Shown here: piece after piece, positions 55,598-64,000 of the stretch
Layout: each line of letters begins with the position of its first letter
Numbering within the stretch: position 1 is the first letter of the stretch
Origin: Corylus avellana
Taxonomy: Eukaryota; Streptophyta; Magnoliopsida; Fagales; Betulaceae
Assembly (NCBI RefSeq): GCF_901000735.1
Contig: NC_081542.1
Coordinates: 27,729,093-27,793,092 of the forward strand
Length of the DNA: 64,000 nt
Direction: 5' to 3'
Program-made: the position numbers and the translations under genes
The notes under the pieces: model-generated
What the model saw: only the letters and a program-made list of their open reading frames with translations
Databases searched by the model: none
What the model was told of the DNA's origin: nothing

Positions 55598-57200
55598 TGC
55601 GGTCGGCGGGGTTGCGCCACAGCCTCCGCCATCCCCAAACCATTGGTTGTTTTTATGGAAATAACTTTGCGTCCCTTCACTGTTATTTCAGACGATACAA
55701 TTTCTCCCTTGGAATTTCTTTTTTTCCGTGACTCCTCCACCGGGCTCATATTAGGTTATGTAGACAAATCAAATTCCTCACGGTCTCTTTTTTTTGGAAT
55801 AGTCCTTCCTGGACTTCCCGTAGTAACCAACTGCAGACCGGTGTTGCACAGTTTGTTCCCCTGCATTGATTTCGCCACATCAGAAATGAGAGGGCCCATG
55901 TAAGTACTTGGGCTTTATAGCTGACCCAAGGCCCCATCCTTCTGCCGCCTAGACTCAAAGACAGCTCCCTCCCCTGGCGATTCGTGCTTCATAACTTCAT
56001 CATGCAATTTAGCCAGCTCGCGCCTCGTAATATTGCCATGCAAATCAGCCAGCTTACTCTCTTTAACATTGTCGCGCAATATTTCCTTATTAGGGAAGCG
56101 AGAATTACTCTCCCTCCAAACTGACGTGCATGAATTCTCCCTTGAAACTTTTTTTGCAAAACCTTCATGCACTTTTTGCCACTTACCATAATGGGATTTG
56201 CCCGTTCGTCCATTATTCTCTCCATATTCTCCATACTTCTCGCCATAATCTCCATTATTCCCCCCGTGATTTTCGCCTCAATACCCGCTTCTTAGACCAC
56301 ACCCCTTGGAATGCCCAGCTCCCGGAGATTCACCAGCGCCACCTCCATTGTCTCCTGCCGATTGGCTCCCCTTTGCCCCTCGGTGATGATTCCCCTCCTC
56401 CGTGTGATATGCAGAACTAGCAGGTCCCATTTTATATGAGAACCGATTATAACTTCGATCAGGTTGTCTAGTGGGAGAGGGGGCCCTCAGCCAAGGCCAA
56501 TATTCTTTTGTCTCTTGCTACCGAAGACTACTCCTTTGGGGACACCCAATTCTTCCATGGCATATCGCGCCACATTGAAAGCAAAATTTTGGAAGGCGTT
56601 CGTATTGGAACGAGATCAAAGTAGTATTACCTTCAATATTGATTTTCCTTCCTCTTGGAAGTGGCTTTGACATGTCTAGACAAATCTTAACTCGTAGGAA
56701 TTCTCCCCACCCTATCCCCCTCGCATCTGTATCGACCATTTCGACCACACCCAGCGATGCTCCAATCTTATGACCGATCTCCCTACCCATACATGCTAAA
56801 GGCAAATTTTTCATCTTCACCTAGAACGCTGCCTTCTCAAAAGTGAATTGTGATGGCGTTTTAATTCCATGAAAATCCTCAATAAGAAACAGGTGCCCCT
56901 CAAAGATCCACGGTCACCCCTCCAAAACTCTCTCCTTATCCTTAGGATTCGAAAATTCGATCAGGAACAGGTTTTCCCCTAGGACTTTGAAGGAGAGACT
57001 TTCCAACGGTTTCCACCGTTGCATAAGAGCTGATCGAATTGTCTCTCTGCTCACCATATGACCACGATCAGTTTGCCCAACACACATGCTTGACCAATCG
57101 TGACCCCTTCGTGTAACTCCACCTTTTGAATCGATAACTCCACCTCCTCATCCTTCGTCAATGAAAAATTCTCCTACTGTGCAGCTAGATCATCCGCCAT
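55594..57200 (-). pseudogene. LINE-2 ORF1: DUF4283/zinc-knuckle protein
   Basis: It begins MADDLAAQ, then TAG, then ENFSLTKDEEVELSIQKV; the stop probably replaces the Trp usual here (compare KQWGKFTL in LINE-1). A DUF4283-like part follows, with a CCHC-type knuckle CFQCGAICHGRIGC near 56545-56590. The C-terminal half is low-complexity. The last frame ends AEAVAQPRRPQ with TGA at 55596-55594, overlapping the ORF2 ATG as ATGA. Confidence 0.8.
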
Positions 57201-59765
57201 ACGAAGATAAATCACCACAGATACAAGAGTTTTGAAAACCCTCCATGATATTCTTTCACAGTCTAAGCCTGGAAACACAACTCCTTCTCATCTAGGGTTT
57301 GCTAGAGAGAAAACTTCTTGATGATTGATTGATATGGCATTATGGTTAGTGAAGTCTTCTAAAGCCTATCAACTTTAAGATTCCACAATCTCTCAAGACC
57401 GATTGAGCCATAACTTAATATCAGCCCCACCGAGAACTCTAACAGTACACAAATAACATGAATTTTTATGGGAAAAAAATGGAGTTTTTATTAGATTCTA
57501 GTATATCTCTAGACGAAAACACCAGATCTTTTATCTTAAATGAGTAACAAAACTTGAGGAAACCCTCCTCACCATTATTTTATTTATTAAAGTAAGGAGT
57601 AACTTCACTTTAGACTATTGAATTACCACACGATTTGACAAACCCCCCAAATTTCAAAACTTTTCGATTTGAACCCCTTAACTTTCAATTGCAGTCAATT
57701 TGAACCAATTCGTTAGATTTTAAATGTTCAAAGTGAGACAATAATGTTTATAACCCCTAAATTTTTTATAAAATTTTAAATTTACCCTTAATTCCAAAAA
57801 TAAATAAATAAATAAATAAAAAGAAAGGAAAAATTAGGGATATTTTTGTCTTTTTAGGTATTGCCGTTAGAAGTTAACGGTTAAATGTGACCAAGGGGTT
57901 CAAATTGACTGCAATTGAAAGTTCAAGGGTTCAAATTGAGAGGTTTTAAAGTTTGGGGGCATATCAAACCGCGTGGTAATTCAAAGGTCTAAAGTAAAGT
58001 TATTCCTTAAAGTAAACATTATCCCATCTTATTATGTTCTAGTTCTTGCATTCTATATTTAATTAATTGTGGAACATTGTTTAATTATTAAATGTTGACC
58101 TTAAAATGATATTCTAATGAAAGTAATTGCCTTTTTGTAGGAAAAGAAAGGAGTAAGAAAAAGGGTAAAGTGGCAACATCGTGAACATAAGATTTTTTTT
58201 ATTATTTATTTATTTTTATTTTAAAGTGAAAAAGGTAAGCAGGAGAGACCAACTGTGGTTATTCTATTTAGGTGTGAACATAGTAACACCAATCTGTTGG
58301 GCCACATAAAAGAGAGTTAGATGGTGGAAACTAAAAGCGTCACTACGACAGTAATAAAAATCATGGTGATTTACACTAATTAAGCACGGAGATTTTTATT
58401 GCGGGATTTGAATCCATGCCCATGCCCTTAACATATTCACAACCACTTTAAAAATTTTATTGAACAATTATCCTTATGGTTCGTGGGAATAAGACTTAAA
58501 AGCAAAAGAAGAACAAAAAAAAGAACAGGCCTTTGTCGTAGACTCGTAGAGGACATCCGGCCATTGATTTGAAAAAAAAAAAAAATCCGACAAAACTCCT
58601 ACTTTGCTAATTAATACTATGTGTGGACGTAAAAGTAAAGTCAACCTTTTCTCTTTACTATTTATCTGTAAATCTTTTTCATAGAGCATTCACAATGGAG
58701 CAGCTAAATGGTACTTTTATCTAAAATAGCTAATCAAATTTTTAAAAAACTTACCACATTAGATTAGCGAAAAAGAAAAAAAAAAAAAAAGAAAGAAAGA
58801 AAAATGAATATTTGATTGGATTAGCCAAAAAATAAAAAATAAAAAAATGCTACATGTAGCAGTACTTTTCAAGAAAACCATTTTATTTTTTATTGTTTCT
58901 TCACCTATTTTCTCCTTCTCCAAAACTCTTTCCACTTTTCAAGTTTGAAGAAAAGAGAAATTTGGGGTGATTGGTTGTTTAATTTGGTGTTTTTTTTTTT
59001 TTTTTTTTTCATGGAAATGGTTTTTTGAATTAAAATGAATAAAAAATAAAAAATAAATATTATTTTAATAAAATAGATAGAAATATAACTAATCGGATGT
59101 AGATGCCTTTAAAAATTCATTTGCTAAACTAGATAAAGTAAGTTTTGAGGAGCTATTTTGCATAAAAATTTGGCTACTCGATTGTGAATGCTCTTAAAAT
59201 GATCCAACGAAACTTATCTTCTTTAGGTTAAATACTTTATTAGTACATGAGTTTCCAAAATTTTATTTTTTTACAAAGGGTTCAAATCTTATCATAAATG
59301 GTACTTGACTTACGAGAAAAGACCAACTTAATACATTTATTAGGTTCTATCATACGTGTCATCACATAGAAATGCCACGTGTCCTAAAAATGAATAATAA
59401 TAAAAAACTAAACCTAAAAAAAAAAAAAAATTCTTTTTTGGTTTCGAAAGAACCTCAATTTTTTTTTTTTTTTTTTTTGTTTTTGTTTTTGTTTTTTTTT
59501 TTTAGATTTTAGTGTTTTAATTCATTTTAATATTTTTTAAGACGTGGCATTTCTATGTGACGACCAATGGCATTCCTTTAGTTTGGGCTAACGAAGGTAC
59601 TAAGTTGATATTTTCCCGTAAGTCAGGTAGCATTTATGATAGGATTTGAACTCTATGTGAGAAAAAATAAAAATGTGCAAACCCAGATACTAATAAAATA
59701 ACCCTACTATTAATTCGTAAATATTTTTCTTAAAATGATCCAACCAAACTTATCTTAAGGGGATT

Positions 59766-59889
59766 TTTTATTTTTTATTTTTTTTTGGACATGTTCATAC
59801 AAGGGAAGAGAGAGGGGGGATTTTAAACTAGTGATCTCTGCTTCATGAGGCGTGGTTCACATCCGATTGAACTACCCCTTAGAGACATT
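59766..59889 (-). mobile_element. tRNA-derived SINE, right-arm copy
   Basis: It is the inverted ortholog of 45555-45674, with target duplication CTTAAGGGGATT (59754-59765, 59890-59901) and B-box-like region ACTAGTTTAAAATC. It confirms the ends defined in the left arm. Confidence 0.8.
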
Positions 59890-59994
59890 CTTAAGGGGAT
59901 TTAGGGAATTGTTTCATGTACGATTTTTTAAATTTTTAATTATTATGTTAAAATTAATAGTTAAAATTTTATAATAAAAATCATTCTATTTATG

Positions 59995-60721
59995 CTAGTC
60001 AAAATAAAAATCCTTAGCGATGTCTTCAAAGTAATCTTTGTCGAAGAAGTCTTCGTAGTTGTAGTTGGAGCAACAGGCGAATGCTTCTGAGCAACTGGCG
60101 TCTTCTGAAAATTCATAATATACTCATAAGTATCAGACAAATGATCTATATAGTCCCCCTTTCCTTGTTCTTTTATTTGAATTCAAATATATATATATAT
60201 AAGTATTAGACAAATGATCTATGTCCTTAAACCTACCAATGCCAGCTAGGTGTTCAAAAAAGTACTTTTTAAATTCATAGTCATCAATGGAATCATGGGG
60301 AAGACGCAAGTCTTTAATCTGCTCAGCACACCTTCTTCCCAAATTCCCTTCTAGAGTGAGGTCCCTACATCGCCGTAAGTCAAGCGATTCAAGGTGAGGA
60401 CAACCATCGAGGATGGCCTGCAAGCTGTCGTTAGTCAGACGAAAAGTTCCAACAAGATTGAGGCAGCGCAATTTACTCATGTTCTCTGCAATAGCAAGTG
60501 CCTCCTCATGACACTTTTTAGAACCCCGAAAATAGTTGTTGAATTGGAGTGATTTCAAAAGGGGGCAACAGCGGCCCACAGCTTCCAGAGCTTCTTTCGA
60601 CAATGGACAGTATGAAATGGAAAGCTCCTCTAGTAATGGAAGTTTTGCAGCCACTCCACTCAATCCCCCATCTGAAACGCCTTCGCAGTTTGCAAGTCGA
60701 AGGCGTTTGAGCTGACATGAA
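59995..60721 (-). pseudogene. FBL-7: LRR and acidic exons without F-box exon
   Basis: Exon 2 (60721-60237) starts after TTTTAACAG and is open: LANCEGVSDGGLSGVAAKLP, LPLLEELSISYC, CPLLKSLQFNN and CPHLESLDLRRC. The donor ATTG|GTAGGT joins the acceptor AATTTTCAG at 60105. Exon 3 (60104-59995) encodes DASCSEAFACCSNYNYEDFF, then DKDYFEDIAKDFYFD and a stop. Phases agree with FBL-5. Intron 1 is present only to about 61280, where the sequence jumps to far-upstream DNA; the F-box exon and promoter are deleted. Without an F-box it could not join an SCF complex. If transcribed from elsewhere it could give antisense or decoy RNA to FBL-5; that is inference. Confidence 0.85.
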
Positions 60722-62332
60722 CTGTTAAAATAACATGGAAGGAAATGACAAGAAAATCTACACATACATTTAATGGACCTATAAATAAATAAAACCTTGC
60801 ATATTTTCTGATCCTTAATTATACATCTAATTAAGGTAGACGATGGCGATAATTAATTACAGAAGCCTAATTATTTAAACATGAAGAAGTGAAACCAGAT
60901 GTCCTGGGATTTATTATGCATAGGAAGATTTTAATTATAATTGGTTCAATGGTGCTGCAATAAGCACTCATTGTGCACAAGATTCCCCCCCACCCACACA
61001 CAAAACAAGAATTTATGGTGGCAGAGGTTCTTTTTTTGATGAGTAAACGTTATTAAATAATAAAGATGCACAACAAGTAAAATTTAAATTTTTTATGATC
61101 ATCAAAACTACATCCTCCAATCAAATTCCCGCTTTATCAGCCACAAGGATTACATGTACAACTCAAGGATAAAGAACATCAATCAATCACATTGTGCAAC
61201 AAAAAGGCAGATTAAACATAAGCATAGCAATCAAAACCTTAATTTCAGGCGCGCTATTCAAATCAAATCCGAACAGAAAAAAAGAAAAGAAAAAAGAAAT
61301 AGGAATTTTGGTATTCTCCCATCATTTTCATTTATGAGAAACGATGTTCTTTTGTATTCTCCCATCATTTTCTCTCCTCATCTCTTGAAAATTAATTTTT
61401 AAATTTGTAGGGTCCTCACAAATGAAGGTGTAAGTCCTACAAATCGAATGGTTAATTTTTAAAAGGAGAGAATGAAAAAAATGATAATAGCTTAAATGTG
61501 GGAAACCCTCCTCACCAATTTTACTGATAATAATTTTTTATTTAATTGTGAAATATTATTTAATTATTAAATGTTGAGCTTAAAATGATATTTCTAATGA
61601 AAGTATTGCCTTATTTTAGGAAAAGAAAGGAATAAAAAAAAGGGGTAAAGATGCAGCATAGTGGAAAGAAGACTTAAAGCAAAAGAAAAAGAAAAAGAAG
61701 AGGGCTTTGTTGTAGAGGACATCCAGGCGTTGATTTGGGAAAAAACAACGAACAAGAAAGGCAAATGTCTCCTACATCTGCCAGCTATAAAAGAGACCAG
61801 ATAAGACAAAATAAAAGAAAGCAAAACTCGAGGGAAGCAGCAATTAAAGAGAAAAGAAGAGGTGTAAACGAGATAGGTCACGTAAAAGAGAACGTTACCC
61901 AACTAAGAAGGAAATGGTTTGGTACTTTTGTTTAACCCTCAAAAAAAAGATATCCGATTCTTTTCGGTTCAAATGAGCCGGAAAAAGTCGGTTTCTTAAA
62001 AAAAAAAATGTTAATTACCATTTTAGTATTTAGATTTGGGCCATTTGCATCATTTGAGAGTTTATTTGTTTTCATTTGAATGATTTGTATCCGGACTAGT
62101 GGATTTGGCCATTTGGTCGTGCTATGCCTCCAGCAATGCCTGCTTTGCTCTTTTGCCTTTTCAATTTTTTCATTTGTATGGATTAATGGATTTGGGCCGG
62201 CCATTTGGTTGTGTATGTGAAATATATAATGTTGTATGAGATGATTTGGGTCATGCCTTTTCAAAAATATTGTCTGGCCTAAAAAACAGCATATTTTTCA
62301 TCTTTTTGGAGACATTTTGGCCCAAAATGATT
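60722..62332. other. FBL-7 intron remnant and far-upstream block
   Basis: 60722-61280 matches FBL-5 intron 1 (inverted). A filler of about 50 bases, 61285-61337, is built of repeated local words (TATTCTCCCATCAT twice). 61338-62330 matches 41130-42140. No gene is seen. Confidence 0.65.
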
Positions 62333-62794
62333 AAAATAAACCAAAAAAGTAGGCCAATTGATGGCCCAAAACACTTAAAAAGCCCAAAAATCCATATAAA
62401 AAAAGCGGTTATAAAATTGCCAGTTATTAGTTTGAATAACCGCTAACTGCCGGTTATAAAATAACCATTAAACGCCTCGGCGGTTGTGATTATTAAAAAT
62501 CGATAACCACCCAAAGTGGTTGCGGTTAGCGGTCATAGCCTGCTAACGGTAACCGCTTGTGTAGTCTTAGACTAGGAGACTGAGATTTTTTTCAAAGATA
62601 GTTTGCTGGTTTAGTTCTAGTTTCTTTTATGTTATTTGTTTTGTTTAATGTTTAGCATTTTGATTATGGAATTTATTTTCAAGATTATGACCGGTTAATC
62701 CTCTAGTTAGGGTTAGGGGTGAAACCTAGTATTTTTATTATGTGTTTTTAGACTATTTTATCTGTTATTTATAGATTAACAATTGAATGCTGTG
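62333..62794. mobile_element. Insert with GCGGTTA repeats, hAT-related fragment
   Basis: This stretch is absent from the left arm, which reads AAATGATAATTTTATTTTG across the site. It contains GCGGTTATAAAATTGCC, AACCGCTAACTGCCGG and GGTTGCGGTTAGCGG, the same heptad found at the ends of the hAT element at 19621-21909. Clear terminal repeats and an 8 bp duplication are not visible, so it is probably a truncated relative. Confidence 0.45.
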
Positions 62795-63165
62795 GATAAT
62801 TTTATTTTGAAATTAAGTAAGTTTATGTTGACAAGAGTATTTTGATTCATTATGATTTTTGTTTATATCAAATGCTTATTTTTGGTTTGAAAATATATGA
62901 ATACTTAATTTATTTTGTAACATGTTATTGAAATCAAATTCTTAACCAACCCTTGTTCAATTTACTTTATTTTTTTATTAGTGCTTTATTGTTTTATCTT
63001 CCTATTAGAAAAATTGATTTTCTACCTAACTAGTTGAGTAAAAAAATATGTCTCATGAATATGTGTTTGATGCATGTTGCTTCGTTTTCATATGTTATCC
63101 CCAAAACACACATAACAAAAAATTCTTGCTGTTTATATTAGTTGAATTCAATTATTGTAGAAAGC

Positions 63166-63500
63166 ATGTATATATATATAAAATTATATATACATGACAT
63201 AACTAAAAAAAAAATTATAGTAAAATTGTTTATCTTTCAAAAAAAAGAAAAGAATGAAAGTCCTTAATAATATAAATTGTGTTTATATTATAAGGGTATT
63301 TTAGGAAATAAGATCACAATACGATTCCATTCACCAACATATTGCATTGTACCAAATAAAAGAATAAGATTAGGTAGTCTATTCCAGCGTTACAACCAAA
63401 CAAAAGAATAGGACTAGCTAATCTATTCCTAGTGGTAGCTAATCCCAGTGGTAGCTAATCCTTTTCCAATGGACTAGATAATCCGCGAACCAAACAAGGC
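63166..63500. other. Spacer between FBL-7 and FBL-8 units
   Basis: An AT-rich stretch, then 63290-63500 with repeated GTGGTAGCTAATCC and, on the minus strand, TTTTTAGGCCTTGTTTGG. The latter resembles the start of some Harbinger-like MITEs, but a matching opposite end is not seen. Confidence 0.3.
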
Positions 63501-63859
63501 CTAAAAATTATAAACCTACTAGGATTTGGACTACGACACTTACAAGGAAAGAAATAACTATTACATGCAAATATCAAATAAAGAGACCTAAGACTATTAT
63601 TATGGAAAGAAACTATAACTCTTGCAAATAAAAAGACTAATATACGTAGGTAGAGATATTTTAAAGAGAGAAAGGATCGTAATACTACCATTTTTTCTCT
63701 TCCAAAAGACTTGATGAAATGAAAGTTACCATAGAGTGGACGGTATTTACAACAAAGATTCTTCCCATTTCAAAGAAAAAAATAAATTGTATCACCAAAA
63801 TTTAAAATTAGTTCATTTAAACAGGCACAGAAAGCCAATAAGGTATTAATACTAAAAAC

Positions 63860-64000
63860 AGGAATCATTTCATTTATGCTTCTCAAAATAAAGACTTCCA
63901 TCCAGAGTCGTTTTGGGGATCATCGTATTCTTCAAAGTGCTCGATGTTGTCCCCCTCCTGAGAATTCATAATACTCATAAAGTATCAGACAAATGATCTA
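63860..64000 (-). pseudogene. FBL-8: 3' end of another F-box/LRR copy, cut by window edge
   Basis: Read on the minus strand it has GATCATTTGTCTGATAC, the acceptor AATTCTCAG and the acidic last exon (GACAACATCGAGCACTTTG, GAATACGATGATCCCC), nearly identical to FBL-6 but with one base less in ACGACTCTGG. The rest lies beyond the window. Whether the full gene is intact cannot be told. Confidence 0.6.

Larger units (their letters stand above)
52393..57315 (-). mobile_element. LINE-2: second L1-type LINE, antisense, 3' end in gap
   Basis: It has the same domain order as LINE-1 but is clearly a different lineage. The 5' end is estimated near 57315 from the extent of the AAACCCTAG-containing leader. 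RNase H and the poly(A) tail would lie in or beyond the gap at 52293-52392. Several stops and frameshifts are present, but the active-site residues of the endonuclease and reverse transcriptase are kept. Confidence 0.88.
57462..63165 (-). repeat. Right arm of large inverted duplication
   Basis: Inverted match to 40837-47993. In order from the left: half MITE (57462-57509), Mutator-type MITE (57596-58006, TTAAAGTAA on both sides), SINE-like repeat (58215-58470), Harbinger-like MITE (58684-59193), foldback MITE (59225-59715), SINE (59766-59889), FBL-7, and the far-upstream block to 63165. All these insertions therefore predate the duplication. Confidence 0.85.

Noticed and set aside
63290..63500. 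Complete Harbinger MITE beginning GGCCTTGTTTGG
   Set aside because: Only one end is visible; no inverted partner or TAA/TTA flank could be paired.

Overview
This is nuclear DNA of a flowering plant, most likely a woody eudicot; I cannot name the species. It is AT-rich and intron-bearing, with a decayed tandem array of F-box/LRR genes of the FBL23/SKIP19 type and many plant transposons: L1-type LINEs with an RNase H domain, BED-finger hAT transposons, Mutator- and Harbinger-type MITEs, tRNA-derived SINEs and solo LTRs. Four runs of N mark assembly gaps (19994-20013, 36204-36303, 39793-39892, 52293-52392).

The backbone is a repeating unit: an upstream block, an F-box exon, an LRR exon, a short acidic last exon and a conserved downstream block. 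Eight copies can be traced. FBL-1 (232, +), FBL-3 (16822, +), FBL-4 (24390, +) and FBL-5 (43628, +) look translatable. FBL-2 (13697, -) has three lesions. FBL-6 (49364, +) lacks the F-box exon and is split by a solo LTR. FBL-7 (60721, -) lacks its promoter and F-box exon. FBL-8 enters only as a 3' end at the right edge (-). FBL-2 and FBL-3 are head to head. FBL-5 and FBL-7 lie in a large inverted duplication (about 40837-47993 against 57462-63165).

Layout: 1-2.6 kb FBL-1 and its downstream block; 2.67-10.6 kb an inverted upstream block carrying a retroposon and a MITE that is itself split by a 5.8 kb LINE; 10.9-12.2 kb a Mutator-like element with long inverted ends and an internal ORF; 12.4-17.9 kb the FBL-2/FBL-3 pair; 19.2-21.9 kb a solo LTR and a non-autonomous hAT; 24.4-26.9 kb FBL-4; 28.06-32.92 kb a complete hAT element with an intact 721-codon transposase; 32.97-34.17 kb a solo LTR; 34.2-36.2 kb an unclassified element with a GRF-zinc-finger pseudogene; 36.3-39.4 kb a second hAT copy with one nonsense codon; 39.9-40.1 kb a fragment of a different hAT; 40.1-51.7 kb FBL-5 and FBL-6; 52.4-57.3 kb a second LINE, antisense; 57.5-64 kb the inverted arm with FBL-7 and FBL-8.

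Because the F-box units are paralogous, one copy often holds the empty site for a transposon seen in another. This fixes element ends and target-site duplications from the window alone: 8 bp for hAT, 9 bp for Mutator-like, TAA/TTA for Harbinger-like, 5 bp for LTR elements, 10-13 bp for SINE and LINE. I found no sign of a new enzymatic or defence system. The unusual content is the nested, self-documenting insertion history, the inverted F-box duplications, the possibly autonomous hAT and the stop-start ORF1/ORF2 junction shared by both LINEs.
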